Under the pieces are notes generated by a model. That model saw only the letters and a program-made list of their open reading frames with translations, did not search any database and had not been told where the DNA came from. From Trichobilharzia regenti (Eukaryota > Platyhelminthes > Trematoda > Strigeidida > Schistosomatidae): a stretch of DNA of 64,000 bases. Shown here piece after piece: positions 43,436-56,864 of this stretch. The stretch spans positions 43,090,352 to 43,154,351 of the forward strand of contig OX235270.1 in NCBI GenBank assembly GCA_944472135.2, written 5' to 3'. Within the stretch, counting starts at the first letter, position 1. The number at the start of each line of letters is the position of its first letter. A program made the translations under genes and the position numbers.

Positions 43436-44332
43436 ATAAACTAAATTTTTGTCATAATGAAAATAAAATTTTCATGTAAATTTTGTTGTCTTTCAATTCA
43501 TGTGTTCACTTTGTGAGCACGGCATGCTAGACCGGTGCTCTCTAGGACTTTCACTACTAACAATACGTAAGTGTAATTGTGTAGGAACGATGTCGGTCAG
43601 CATACGTGTTAAATTATAAGTATTTCAGTTAGCTAACGTGCATAAGTATCATAGTCATATACAAGTCTTTAGGGACAATAGTAGGCATACCTTAGGCACT
43701 GCATTCGAGTCCCAGTTCTTATACGGTTACGTGTATTCGAAAGTATTGCATTACTAATGTTTCACTTAAAGCGTGATGTCAATCCATATGACTAAGGCTG
43801 TTGACATGTAGCGTAAATTCAACTCTACACCAGACGAATTATTGAATTCGTTGAGCTTTAACAATCGTATTTAGATTTAGCTTACACTAAAATATGCCAC
43901 CAATTACTTCGTCAGTTCTTATTAATAAGTCATGTCTGCACCTAGTCATCATGACAAATACATCTAAACTCAGATATAATAAGAAAGGTCTGGTAAGCAG
44001 GATATTAAATGTATTTAATGAAAAAATAATAACAAGCAAATGTGTTTACGCAGTCGATTGTCGGAATAATTTGTGCAATGTCGAATCTCTGTGACTGGGG
44101 TGATTGACGTTACCAGATATCTACAAATAAGTAAACAAAGTGTTTTTTAAATAGCTGAAGTAAGGAAGAAGTAATATTAAAGGTAAACGATTTATATCTG
44201 CCTACCTTTGCTGAAAATGGTTTATTCTCCTTTCTCATTCTTTGGTAATGACATCATTATTCTGGGGTTTTCACTGCAACACACATTATTCCTCTTCTAA
44301 AGGATAGCAGCAAGCATATAGTAATAATTTCA
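43436..44332. other. Downstream of the SWIM/MULE gene; no gene seen
   Basis: AATAAA occurs directly after the stop (AATAAAC at 43436-43442 and AAAATAAAATT near 43462), giving likely poly(A) signals. No terminal inverted repeat matching the region upstream of 41320 could be recognised. Confidence 0.4.
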
Positions 44333-44440
44333 AATTTCGTTTAAACCAATGTTTACAATGAATGCATGTCATTTCTACAGGCGCAATAAGTTATGTTATA
44401 AACTGCAATCGTGAAGTATCATGAATTATAAGAGTTAAAT
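44333..44440 (+). repeat. Diverged interspersed repeat, copy 2
   Basis: Aligns with 37315-37440 in the same orientation: TTTCGTTTAAAC, GAATGCATGTCATTTCTACA, ATGTTATAAACTGCAATCGT, GAAGTATCATGAATTA. Confidence 0.5.
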
Positions 44441-47400
44441 TGTAAACCCTTAATAATGAACACCGTACATTTGGCTAAGTGCTATGTCGTTGGAATGTGA
44501 GTATACATCTGCAATGTTTAATGCCAACCATATTGGTGTAAGGATAGAAAATATGATGTTTTCTATGAAAATACAGCTTTGTTCCAACACTGCTGTTGTT
44601 GTGTTTCTAATAAAAGCAAATAGACTGTAAGCATAAAGGCATATCCAGTTAACATAAAATGCAGTGTAATAGTGCACAAATGAAAAGACCATAGTGAAGT
44701 AGATAAGTGATACTTCAGTGAGAGGTAAATTGAAAGATCTGCAACCTTATAATATGGAAGACAACCTGACATGTAAGATGTCTCACAAATTTCAATAGGG
44801 CCTGTGGGGTACCATGGATGGTTTGGCGTCAATCGCAGCTTTGGAATAATGAGTTACAAATGCTAAAGGTAACAACCAACGAAACTGCAGTAGTATTTTC
44901 TAGCTGTTCAGCATTTTTTCCTTTAATGCAGTTTCTTATCAACAGTTTGCAGTATTCAGAACATCACAAGTTGCTTACAGATAACTTGTGTAATAATAAC
45001 TGCGTTAAATATATGAGCCATAAGTGCATCTTCCACATCTTTCATAGCCACAATTAAGTCATTAAGGATCTCACAATATCTTAGTGATGTGAAGCAAAAT
45101 AATTTTTAAGATTGATATAACCTATGTAACAGGTGTAGTAGTTGTACGACACAGCCGCCAGCTACTAATCGACATAAATCTGGTACTAATTTTAAGTACT
45201 CTGACATTTGAGAAGGACTATTTATACTATTCTTCCAGACACAATGAACACTGATGTCAATATACTCTGATGCCATTTCATGCACTGAGCAATTAAGGCA
45301 TTGTGAAATTCCATGTGCAAATGTCAATTAAACTATTTTCACATCTTCGCCCAAGCACTTTTAACTAGGAACTTCATCTAAATAGATATAATAACCAGGA
45401 AATTCAGCAGCCTGTCTCATTCATCGCATAATGTCGTCAATGTGTTATGGAATATTTCAGTCATCCCGGATGATAACAGAAAAGTTTAACATGTTCAAAG
45501 CACACATCTAACCTATGTCTGCATGCTATTTATCTTTCATAGGCCAGATTCTCATAGATTCACTGGAATGACAACAGCCATTGACTGCAGTATATTTACA
45601 ACCTTAAGATCTGAAACAACTGGAAAATAAACAAACCCTCAACGCACTATAATGCAAATAATAGTCTTTCTATGCGAACTTTCTTAAAAAGGATGACTTC
45701 TTCATTGATAATTCGTCCGAGCTATAATATACAATTTTACGCTCTACTAAGAACAAAATACAGCAAAATACTGCCATCCGGCTACATAAGTCTAAAACTA
45801 GTCAAATATAATCTATTTCCAAAAAAATAGGTGATTATAACGTCTGTTGACGTGAGCGCGGTAACCGATGGCATTGCGCGATAACACCTGGTGTCGGCCT
45901 ATATCCTCACTCGCATTCGGCAACTTGCTGTTATGGAAATCACCGCCGACTAATTACGATGTAACCTCCTAACATTAGGCTCCTTTACTGCAAATATGGA
46001 TTGTATAATTGATCTGCGTTTTTAAAACTTGAAACGTATTGTTGCTACGGATGATCATAATCATCGCCATTTTTATGTGTACTGGGTCATATACTTCAAT
46101 GATCACTGAAAAATATAAAAAAAACACCCACGACATCTATACATGCATCTTTTACGCGAAATGATGAGATTAAAGTGTAATTCTTCCTATTTGCGTACAC
46201 TGCAATTAACAAATATCCGTCTGTGCCGATAGTTATCATGCATTAAATGCCAACACTGTTGGACATATTCGTGTAAAACAGTAGACGAATGTGACCATAG
46301 TAAATGGCATTGCTAAAGGCCACTTTTCTAAATCAAGTGCTCGCAGTTTCAATCGCCACAACTGAGATAGAAAAGTAGAACCTAAGGGAATCACGAGGTG
46401 CAAAATTCCTAGTATTTTCCCCGACAGTCAATGATCAGATTCGGCCTATTTAGTAACATTGTCAATTTCCGTTCTGCAGCTTTGTTGGATCGGTGGGTGC
46501 ACACTCTCATATCACAATGAAGCCAAACTCACACTGCGCAAAGCATGTGTTAGAACACTATTAATATACTGCAAATTTATTATTAGCAGAACTCGCATAT
46601 GTGACAGGCTGAGAATGGAAATTGTTCGACGACGTTTCACGACCAAACTACTCTGATATGATTGTGAGGAAGACCACATGTCATGGTGCATGGCTCTAAA
46701 TCTCAATCCACTCTGAAAGATACGACTTAGTATAAACTCATTCACAGGGGCCCGGTTAAAGTAAATGGGTCAGTTTTCTTCCCTAAGTCCTAGTTATATT
46801 CATTCTGTTCAAATATCCTCCTTTCACGGGTGCATTCTTGAGTATTTTAGCCTTCTAAATTTATGTCTAGCTACTAGTGCATGCAGGTTAAATAAGCTAG
46901 TGAATAAGTTAAAACTAAGGTGCATCAAACTTAACCAGGTTGATAAGATGCTGCATCAAATGAGTACGAACAAACAGTCTTGAAGCAGCGACGCTTACCT
47001 TAATGTAAGAAGCAACGTATATATCTTTCCACTCTCTTGGACCTTTTCTAACTGGATGTTGTGGAAATCACCTCTTCTCATTAGAAGAGGCATGATAATA
47101 AGGTAATGATTACGTAGTAATGACTGCAAGGCAGTGAATATGAAAATATTTTAACATTAGGAACACAATACACAAAAATGAGACTCTATTATCGAGCTGT
47201 ACGACAATATACATTTACACAGGATTTTTAAGAGACTATGATCTGTGGAAAAATTTAGGCTACACGTATGATGCTTATTATGATTATATAGAATGCAATG
47301 GAATATATGTGATTGCAATCGTAGATCAACACCAAAGGATTCAACAAGTTATGTACTATCCCTCGGAACGCACGAACATTCGGAAAAGGTATGATGCTGA

Positions 47401-48824
47401 TCACATTAGTTGGTAAATAAATATAACGGAATGAAAAATTTAGACAGATGGATTTTAGCGCCACAAAAATGGTCTGCACACACTTGTTTTTTAGGTAAAT
47501 GGTAGATGATTTCTGGGTACATCTCATGCTTGACCACCCCTTAATTTCAAACTCATGGAGATGAGGCTTTCAGACAGAGTTAGAGGTTAGCTTGGAGTAT
47601 TAAACCTTCCTGTTTTTATACAGCAAGCAAGGATTTTAGGAATGCGCCCCACCAAAGCTATCAGAAATACAAATGTTTTCTCCAGTATTCCAGTGGGAGT
47701 GAAGAAGGTTTCCTATCGTGTGAACAGACAACCATCGAAAAATACAAACAATTAATATTTCTTTCCATGAACATTTTCAGTGTATGGATATTTAAAGAGG
47801 CTCGTCAGTACGCCTAGTGAGGAATACATTTATAACAGGAATGCTTAGTTCAGATTGCTTTACTGTGGTCAATTGAAGGAATTTATATTTGCTACTGAGG
47901 CCCTGTGCCCCACTCCGAAAGTAGATAACGAATGTTGACATAACGGCCAGATATGCTGAATGAGAACAGGGTTTCATCATATTTGACGTCCCTCTGGGAA
48001 ATGAAAAAACGTGTATCAGGGTGAATGGAAGTCTGGCTAGACGGAGTATTTTCAAGAGGCTGTAACACAATCAACTAGCTGCGGTCCCAGTTGTGCTATT
48101 GCAGTGAAGTGCTTCTCTCTACAAATATCTTTATTGAGTTTGAATTGAAATTAGGTTATGAATTTCTATAAGGTCTTCTAAGGGAGGATGTCAGCAACCC
48201 GACCTCAGTACCTTGTGTCCATTCACAGTCGTAAATATATAGCAGCCGCCGTCTGTGGGAGGTAAATTAGCGATTGAAGAGGTCACTTGTGACGGGAACA
48301 TGACTTCTTCTGAGACGCAAAAATTTCCACTATGCTAGTAAGCCTAAATACACCACTAATACAATGTTTTATTATTCGCCCTCTGACTGGCTTAAGTTTT
48401 GCGCCTAACTACCGAGCACTACCAATATAAGAAGAACTGGCAATTTTAGCATCGGATAAAGGCTTTATCGTTTTACTATGAATTGCCATTAACCTTCACA
48501 TATGAAGAACTATAAAGCCAATGGATTGTCTACGCCTATACAAACCTCAGACGACTGCTTACCTCTTCCTCCTGTTTTTAAAAACAACTATCATTTGGTG
48601 ACCAATCAAATGGTTTTTTCATTTCACTCTCGAGCTGGACGAATTCCATGTGACAGCGTTGTTATGATGACTCAGTAAAATATGTCGGTGAAATATTAGT
48701 GATTTTTTCCTAACTGAGAACTCAACAAAATAACAAGGATGAAATTTAAATAGTACCAAATTCCCCATACGCTTATCACGTGAAGGTTTGCTCAAACAAA
48801 ACTAGTAGATTTTGATTTTTGATT
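44441..48824. other. 4.4 kb without recognisable genes
   Basis: Both strands carry only short frames without domains. I see no LTR, SINE head or reverse-transcriptase motif. The stretch 45840-45970 is somewhat richer in GC and CpG (GACGTGAGCGCGGTAACCGA) but has no coding support. Confidence 0.35.
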
Positions 48825-48996
48825 TACAGCTTGATTCCACACTGTATTTTTGGTACAAGTATGGAATTTTCAGCATGGATATCGGTAGCCCAAATTTCGC
48901 AGGCCGACCATAGATATCAGGTGTGCGCCGGCAGGGGATCGAACCTCCGACAATGTGCATGGTCGGCGAGAGTCCTAACAACTGTGCCACCGACGC
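48825..48996 (-). mobile_element. tRNA-derived SINE (copy 3 of 3)
   Basis: Minus strand GCGTCGGTGGCACAGTTGTT, B box GGTTCGATCCCC, CCGGCGCA and a body ending TTGTACCAAAAATACAGTGT and GGAATCAAGCTGTAA. Nearly identical to the copy at 37592-37770, with a handful of differences, and closer to it than to the copy at 26510. Confidence 0.8.
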
Positions 48997-50141
48997 ACAA
49001 ATTTGTTGGGGAAAAAAACGGTCTCGGTTTTTTTTGGAATAGCATCTGCGTGATTTCCATCTCAATCTGGATTAAGAAAAACCAAACACAGGATAATTTT
49101 CAAAACTTACAGATTGTTCCATCATGTTACAAAGTTTTGTTTAAATATCCCAAGTGGAGTTTCATATCCAAATTAAGGCGCTAATTACCTCCAACAATTA
49201 CTGCACGGGTAAGTTTTTGTAGATTTATTTGAGATTTTGATGTCTTTATTTAATGTCCTGAGCAAAAAGCGTCTTGAATAGGAAAGGATGATTATCAACA
49301 GAGCACATGCATTAAGGTGTAGTGATAACTCTTATCGCTACCTCAGCATCCATAGGTTTTTCTCCTGACAAATATGCCCTTTGTTTCCACTTTAAGTCGA
49401 AAATTGGGAGACCAAGCAAATAGCCCAGGCTATTTAATTTCTTCAGTGTTTGATTTCCTGTTTTTACGTCATTCTCTTAGTGCTTCTTAGTAAACTTTTC
49501 TATTCTGCAGTCTGCGTTGCTTGTCTCTCGACATGTTTAACATGTACATTGAATGTGTTTGGTCCGTTCTCCTGCGATCTCACTGTCTGAAGTCCTCATA
49601 GCCCTAGCTTCGCATCATGTGATTCGCTTAATATCAATGTCCACAGCGAGACTACTGACACTATAATCACCGTAAAAATTCAGACGTCACTTCGACAAGT
49701 CTCCTGATACCTAACGAGCTGTAACCCTGTTATTGGACCTTAAGTTAGTGACTAGTATATGTAACTCGACTACGTCTCAGTAGATTTCGGTATGCTGAAG
49801 TTCGGGTCACTATACATCGTCGATCAAGCACATCATAATGACTCTCTACTTTGAGAACATAACGTTTGGGTGTAATCTATTTATCTGCAATACGACTTGA
49901 ATTGCAGGTCCTTCAATGAGCGTTAGATACATTTATAAACTATGAGGTACATACAACAAGCGGATCAGGTTAAAGCAATAAGCATCAATATCTGCCAGTC
50001 TGTTGATCGTCAGTCCCGGTGCACGTCGTCACTGCATAAATGAGGAATTTTAGACATGGATGCATCCAGAATACCCCCTTATTGTGCCTTTGACACTAAT
50101 TACCTTTGGTGTATGCCTTTCTGTTACCACAGCTATACAGG
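48997..50141. other. Upstream of the acidic nuclear protein gene
   Basis: No coding motif. The sequence CTGTTACCACAGCTATACAG directly before the ATG at 50142 looks like a splice acceptor, so an upstream 5' untranslated exon or spliced-leader trans-splicing (known in schistosomes) is possible. Confidence 0.4.
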
Positions 50142-51065
50142 ATGCCCCGCCGATCTTCCAATTCTAACTCAGAAGAATCTCCCGTTGCCAGACGCACTAG
50201 TGCTAGGATCGCTGCTGCACAGGCGGCATCCCCTACCAAGTCTCCAGTCAAGTCTCCCCGTAAAGTAAGTTAACTCATAGCTTGACACTTTTCCAGCGAC
50301 AGTCTACTGAAGCAACGAAATTGGCTTCTGAGGATACCGAATCTCAGCAGTCACAGGTTAAAAGCGAAGATAGCATGGAAGAAATGAATGGTATTGATAA
50401 CCTTGTTAAGGATACCGAAACTACTCTCGAACAAACTGAAATACCCCAGAAGAAGGCTAAAGTCATTGAAGAAACAAGCAGCGATAACAAGACTGTATCT
50501 GCACATTGTGTAGATCAGTCGAGTTCTAATGAAAAGGAAAGTGAGGTATCGCCAAGTATAACTCACACTCAAGAAATAAACGCAGTGGCTAGTGATTTTG
50601 AAATTGTTGAGCATACCTCAGTTCCATCAGCTGATAGCGCAGAAGTACAGGCAGCTATCTCTGTTCAAGGTGAGGACGGCCAACTGCTAGTTGGGTTTGT
50701 CCAGGTAGATAGAGAGGAGCTCCCAGCCGCAAACAGTTTGGAAATCAAACAGATAATTGCTTCAGAGCCTGAAAGTGAGAAATTAGCCTGTGGCCTAGAA
50801 AATGTTCCCAAGACGGAGACTATATCTGAATTCGCTATCAACAACCTAAATGGCACTGTTGAGTCAAAAGAGCTTGCTAAAGGTAATTTCTGTTTTTAAC
50901 TAGTTTAAAACTTCAGACGATTCAAAAGCTAACGGCACAGTGGATAATGAAACCCATCATAAGGCCACTGTTTCCAGTGATCAGCCTGCTGTCCAGTCAC
51001 TTGTCGCGCCCGCTGCTGGAGATATTGTTCCTGAAGTCGTACCTGAAATGATTTCTCAACAATAG
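50142..51065 (+). CDS. Acidic, probably nuclear protein of unknown function
   Basis: Three exons, 50142-50264, 50297-50882 and 50917-51065, with GT-AG introns of 32 and 34 bp, give 285 codons in phase, ending EVVPEMISQQ. The N-terminus is basic and Ser/Pro-rich (MPRRSSNSNSEESPVARR, TSARIAAAQ, SPTKSPVKSPRKRQS), resembling histone-tail or AT-hook-like DNA-binding segments with SP kinase sites. A PQKKAKV motif at about residue 100 may be a nuclear localisation signal. The rest is Glu/Ser/Val-rich and probably disordered. I do not recognise a family. Exon 1 opens right after an acceptor-like CAG. The even use of the frame and clean splice phases argue for a real gene. Confidence 0.75.
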
Positions 51066-51867
51066 TTCATTCCTTGTTCATCAGACACCTGTCATATCAC
51101 AGGCATCATAAGCTGACTGATTAGTTATCTGTTAATTCGGCAGCCCGGTCGTCGAGAATTTTTGTCTAATTATATGTTCAGTAATGGATACCAGACTTTT
51201 ATAGAAATCGAAACAGTCAATTGTATTGTCTCCTGTCAGCCGAAATGCACATCACATTTCCTACTCATCCTTCCTGTAGGTCACTGATCTCAGCATAGAC
51301 AATGTGTCTGATACTTAATGATAAATGAATTTTTCTTTATTTGCTTTTTCTTTCATTCTTTATGTAAACGCTTATTTCACTAAATCCACTGTGTCGATAT
51401 ACTTCATATATTCATATAAGCTTGCAAGATTTTGTATCCTACTCGTCATTGTATGTTCGTTCTTTAACATTTCCATAGTTTCATGTTCATAGCCACTTTG
51501 CAAGTTATCGCGTTGCCTGTATTATCACACTCCATTTGCATTTGGTTGTTTATAAAAATTAAAGTTCATGTCTAATATTTGAATAATATTTTCTGTAAAC
51601 TGTCAAGTGTTCACACGACTTCCTCAAATTAATCATACTCTGCTCATTCCAAACGAGAATTTTTGGTGCATGGTAATTAAAATTAATATCATGAAGTCTT
51701 TGACTCATCTTCGAAAAGGATACGGCAGCACACAGTTTTACTTCAGCTGTTTGACGACTAACGTCAGTGTCTTTCTTCCTCATACCCTTATTATGATTAT
51801 TAATAATGAGATAGATTTCCTGTAAATGAGAGAATAAAGTGGAGATTCTCTCAGATACTTACTTTAC
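51066..51867 (+). other. Likely 3' untranslated region with poly(A) signal
   Basis: T-rich sequence after the stop of the nuclear protein gene; an AATAAA is at 51833-51838 directly before the repeat that begins at 51868. Short frames here have no motif. Confidence 0.4.
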
Positions 51868-52410
51868 TTTACTTCGGCTATCTCCTACGGGAGGATGAGC
51901 CGGCTTCATGAACGTCTCGAATCATCGCTGCCCAGGCGCGGCAATTTGTAAGAGAGTTCATGAAGTTTCATGGGAATTTGGTACGAGTGATGTCCCCAGC
52001 ATCGCCCGGCCTTTTGTTTGAGAGTGCAGCTCTAGCCTTCACACATCCAAGTGTGACCTACAAGGCAGTAGGAGTGGAGTAAGGAGTCCACTATCCATTG
52101 GCAGCCGGTGACCGGAGTTCGGTTCATACGCCTTTTTGAATGGGGCCAGACATCCAGGACATCCAACAAGCCCTTTGTCCATACGTCTGCCGGTGAGCTC
52201 CAGTGAGCTTCATACGCCAGTCGTTGGAGGTTTGGAATCAGGGTTTAGCCATCTCCCCTAGACCGTCATCCAATGGACAGTCAACCCGGTGGAGAGCGCC
52301 GGGCATCCGCTTTCGCCCTCTCACTTTGGTGAGAAACACCTCCGCCACGTGAAGGCAGTGAGTAGGACTTCCTCAGGAGAGGCTATGTAAGACACCCGGT
52401 CATATGGGAT
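51868..52410. repeat. GC-rich interspersed repeat, family unassigned
   Basis: A CG-rich block (ATCTCCTACGGGAGGATGAG, GCCGGTGACCGGAGTTCGG, GGTGGAGAGCGCCGGGCATC) in AT-rich surroundings. It shares ordered segments with 1130-1490. It is probably the untranslated part of a LINE, but the family cannot be fixed. The sequence GGATTCTCTCAGATA before (51842) and after (52408) the block suggests a duplicated target. Confidence 0.5.
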
Positions 52411-54439
52411 TCTCTCAGATATTTCAGTTAAACTCACCCTACGTAGTAGGTAAGAAATGTAATAATACACTGCTGGTAGTATTTTGATGTCAGACAGTAG
52501 TGTTCAGAATATTTTGCGGAAAGTTGGTGCAATATAGTTGACGGTTAGCGAAAGTCAGTGGGAACCTCCAGTCTCATAGTCTCGTCATAATACTTAATTG
52601 CTCCTAAGTGTGGTGGAGTGAGTCACTTGAACGTAACCGGAGTGAAAGTCTCATGAATGCGAGATGTGACAGGCAAAAGAAATAGTTAAAGCACCTACAA
52701 TGTTTGATAAACACCAACTGTGTAGGGTTGTTAAGGGGGTCGATAAAAATTATAGTCAGAACATTTGAGATTTTGAGCAAACCTTTGATGAGCAGTCCGG
52801 TTTTCGATCAACCAAATTGACGAAGTTAAAACTTGCGACACTTAACTTTAACTAGTGGTCATTACTCACCGTCATCCGGTGTTTCTGTATGAGTGATGGT
52901 GAACACCAAGACTGCACCTATGTGGGACAGTCTTCAAGTTTAGAAGAGGCGCGTTGCATACTGTCATCTTTCTCTTCAAATAATTTGAAATGTCTAGTTC
53001 GTTCATATTACGCGTTTGCTAAAAAACAGCTATATTTCTACATGCTCGCTTACTCATATTATTGATAGAAAAGCTGTTTTATTCCTTATCATTTTAATTT
53101 TCATGTTCACTATTATTTCGTTCAACATTCCCATGTGACTGGATTGGATTTTTTGTATTCATGATATCTGTGAGATAACTGAAAATGTATTAAGGCTAAG
53201 GTGTACTCAAAAATGTTTTTTTGTAACTAAAACATGATGAAGCATAAGGAATTTAAGGAGTCTTTGAATATTCAACCGCAAATGTCTTAGAAGTCGGCTA
53301 GCGTGTCTCTGGACTTTCAGTGGCTGTACCGTTTAGGTCATGTATTACCCATCCCTAATCACTGTAAATCCTCTACGCATGTGAGGAACCCAAAAGGAAT
53401 TAACGTTGATCAAAGTCTCGTTATCCTCTGAGTCACATAACATTCTAGGTTTGTCCTTATGGTAGATAATAGGCGGTAAAGAAGACTTCTGACATTTCAA
53501 AAGTAGTATAGTTTTTATGTGTATACGCACTACTGCTTTCCGTCATACTGCTACTTGTGACTTCTAGTAATACCATTTGTTTTTCGTTTTGACGTTAGAT
53601 GATCATTTCGACTCTTCACACTACAATGCGAAATTCTGAGTTATTTTGTCTATCAGACCTGCTTATCTCCTCATACCTCTTAAGTCGGTTTTAACAGAGC
53701 TGTATGATTGCACTACTCTGCAGTCTCATATGCCTCTGATAGTTTGGCAGAAGTGAGAGAATAAAGATAAATTCTTAATTCATTCCCAATTCATAGTTCC
53801 TGCCTTGGTCTGATGGTTGGGTTTGCATATCGCAAGGAGCAGACAACCTACGTTGGCTGTAACTAATATTACTGCAGGTCTTACGATGCGCTAAAAATCG
53901 TTAGGAGAGCGGTTTCACTAAATGCAGTAAGGACCGTCATGGTAGTTTTCTTACACTATTTTAGGGGTTTGTGATTGCAGTTGTACTGCTGGTAAATAAC
54001 CATTACGCCAGCCATGCTACCTCTGTGCTCTAGGGGAGGAGGATGGTTAGGAAAGGTTAACTCCGTAATTTGTACATCCCATCTTAATGTGGACACTATC
54101 CTAGACACCAAACAGGCCATCTGTAACTAAACTGTCCAGTTACGCAATACTAATTCTCCTGTTCCAGGTACTCTATGAAAAACCAACTTACACTTGAAGT
54201 AATAACTGCTTGCACACTTGTATTGGCACGCAAAGCTCCCCTGTTCATTACTCGCCCTTATCTTGATTACTCTCATAATCTTGCTTTACTGCTGTTATTA
54301 ATACCATTCCACAGGCAAGCACTTTACTTTTCTTTGACTCTGCGACCTCTAATAACAACGAGAATTGGATAACAATTAATGGTAGTCTATTAAAAAGCAC
54401 ATCACCAACTTTCTATAGTAGCGTAGTATGCCAGGACCC
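52411..54439. other. 2 kb without recognisable genes
   Basis: No domain, LTR or SINE head recognised. Short frames at 53345-53530 and 54175-54372 lack motifs. Confidence 0.35.
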
Positions 54440-54650
54440 TTTGCCTAATTAGATGACACAAATCCCACACCTCGAGACATAGGTGTATGTTGTGTTTCTA
54501 CGGAAGGTCCTAGGTTCGAACCCCGATGGGTGCGCACTTTCTGAGGAGTCCCAATCTGGGACGAAACAGCTGTCCAATACTCTCTGGTTCTTTAACGGGC
54601 GCTACTCAAGCTGATGTCAGCTCATGATGGAATCCTATAAACAATTCTTT
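54440..54650 (+). mobile_element. tRNA-derived SINE with hammerhead core
   Basis: The B box GGTTCGAACCCC is at 54513-54524, behind a decayed A box. The body reads CTGAGGA (54541-54547), then GTCCCAATCTGGGAC forming a perfect 5-bp helix II, then GAAAC (54563-54567), AGCT and the cleavage-type triplet GTC (54572-54574). Position 7 of the core is free, so CUGAGGA is permitted. Helix I is not evident. The tail ATGTCAGCTCATGATGGAAT matches the SINE at 3385-3600. Confidence 0.7.
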
Positions 54651-54670
54651 GGTTGGTTCACGAGAACTTG

Positions 54671-55790
54671 CTGACGTAAAGGCGGAATTTAACTCTGTCG
54701 ACCGGGATGTATTACGGTAATGTTTGGCCGAGATGGTATGTTACTAATCAGGGTAACCTACACGAACTCATACAGCTGTGTAAGGGCTTATGAAGGGTTT
54801 CCATCTGAAGTGATAACAGCCAGTGATGTCTTTCACGGATGCTCACTGTCCCCGTTTGTGTTTAATTTCATCATAGATGTACTACTAGGAGTTGACCCTA
54901 ACTGACTTCAGTTACTTATGGATTGACTTGTCACCAGGGGATAAATAGTCTTATCGAATTAAAATATGCGGATGACATATTACTTCTAGATGAAGACGCT
55001 GATGAGATACCGAGTCTTCTGAACACCTTGGGTTGCAGTCTTCGAATGTTTGACATGCGATTCGTCCCTGTCAAGTGTAAGGCGGTTCAGCAGCACTGGT
55101 TTGCACCGACTCTTGGTCTGAAGACAAGAAGTGAAGTGATTGAGCATGTTGACCACTTCCCTTATCTGAGAAGTTGCATGAAACCTGATAAAGTGATTGC
55201 TTACGAGATCTCAGCGTGGATACAAAAGGCACGTGAGGCATTTACCATTTCACATCCTCTCTGACATAGACGTGATATCCGGCTATCGGTCAAAGGATAT
55301 ATGTACTATGCAGCAGTTTGCTGTGTCCTCCTTTATAGCTGTGAGACATGGCCACTGAAAGTGGAATATATGAAAAGGCTAGCTGTCTTCGATCATATGT
55401 GTCTGTTCTATCATCCGTGTTAGGTGGTGTAATATAGTCAGTAATATCGAGGCTAGGCGTCGGGTAAGAAGAAGAGATCTATCGATGAGATTGTGAAGCT
55501 ACATCGGTTGAGATGGCTAGGGCACATAGCTGTCTCCTTCCCCGATGGGCTATATTAGCTGACATAGGATTAGGTTGGAAAAGAGCTAGTAGTGGTCAGA
55601 CGAAAACATGGCATCATTCCATGAAATCCTTAACAGTGAGTCTGAGCCACATAGAGGTGTATAGATTACTTGTTTGGAGTGATCGAGATCCTAAGAAATG
55701 GTGGCTGGAGATAATTGGCGATATGGCTCAAAGTCGTTCTCAGTGGCACACAGATGCATTCACTCTTTGTCATCTGCCATATCCAAAAAC
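54671..55790 (+). pseudogene. LINE reverse transcriptase, RTE/CR1-related
   Basis: Plus-strand motifs in order: ADVKAEFNSVDRDVL, GMLLIRVTYTNSYSCVRAYEG, VFHGCSLSPFVFNFIIDVLL, a stop, INSLIELKYADDILLLDEDA (intact YADD), FPVKCK-like PVKCKAVQQHW, SEVIEHVDHFPYLRS, EISAWIQKAREAF, a stop, then YYAAVCCVLLYSCETWPLKV and the C-terminal KLHRLRWLGHIA. This is the palm, thumb and C-terminal region of a LINE polymerase; the order and the SETWP-like motif are typical of schistosome RTE/SR-type elements. The 5' part is outside the duplicated arm. At least four stops or shifts make it inactive. Confidence 0.8.
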
Positions 55791-56864
55791 CTATTGTTAT
55801 ACTATGTTTCTATTCTTTCTTCCTCACATTTCTTTTTATCATTCTTCCGAATCTCTTTTTTCTGTCTTGTTTTCCTTTGTGTACTTTATGGAGTGTGACA
55901 ACTTGAACTGGTGCGCTTCTTTGATAAGCTCTATGTTGAGACTCATTCAGTCTTTGCATATGTGTACTCTATCTCTAAAAGCTGCATACTGAATTTCAAG
56001 AGTTTCAAGCAATTTACTTTTCGTAGCTCAGAAAGTGTTTCATATATCACAGAATCGTGTGACATCGGTACAGAAGCTTACCGTCAAAAACTGTACAATA
56101 GGCATTATATTGTTTTTTTCATTGAAAAATGCTTGGAAAGTATGAGTAACAGTGGTTGGCAGTACCTCCAGCCACCTCGACCTCAGTATCGTGTGTGTTA
56201 TGATTGGTTAACATTATATTGCTCAAGGTGAGTAAACAATATCATGTCACTGTGAACCAACGGTCTACACAAACCTAACTTCAAATCATTTACTGATATT
56301 GTCTGGAAGTACGATATACCCTTTGTAGGGAGTAGATAACTCTGAGGTAAGAGTCTTTTCTTGTGCTTTACAACTGCTTCTAGAGAAGTTGAAAACTTAA
56401 GACTAATGTCGCGTGGACTGCCCATCGACTGTAGCCTTCAACTTTCCATGTGTCACTTGACTTCCACTGAACCAACCAGATAGTGTACTATTTCTTCACG
56501 AACTAAATGTTCCTCATAAACCTGTATCTACATTTGCCTACAACGAGAAGCGAATACAGCTTAAGTGTAAATCAGTCAAGCTACTCTAAGTTAGTTCAAA
56601 GTAATTAGTGATCCCTATTTGAGATCCTGAAATAGATTATACGCAGCTGAGAGATTTAATACTGGGTTAAACCTATTGTGTTAAGGTGTGTGATAACAAT
56701 AATAATAGTAATATAGTGTGGTTTGTAGCTAGGACATATTACTACTATAGCCTAAGCCAGTGAATTAGGTCCTCATCAATCAATAGTCTCGTCCTTTGAT
56801 TCCAAAATAGCACTGTCTCTATTACTTTTCACGGCGTGGCTATCGAACCAACTATGCAAGTGGG
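55791..56864 (+). other. LINE 3' region and unassigned sequence
   Basis: A pyrimidine-rich stretch (TTTCTATTCTTTCTTCCTCA) after the polymerase frame is probably its 3' untranslated region. From about 56304 the sequence is shared with the left arm (56304-56425 equals the complement of 24307-24436). No further gene was seen. Confidence 0.4.

Noticed and set aside
45840..45970. Small CpG-rich stretch as a promoter
   Set aside because: No gene start nearby on either strand and the enrichment is slight.
48819..49184. 121-codon plus-strand frame
   Set aside because: Runs through the tRNA-derived SINE at 48825-48996 in antisense; the same peptide appears antisense to the other SINE copies.
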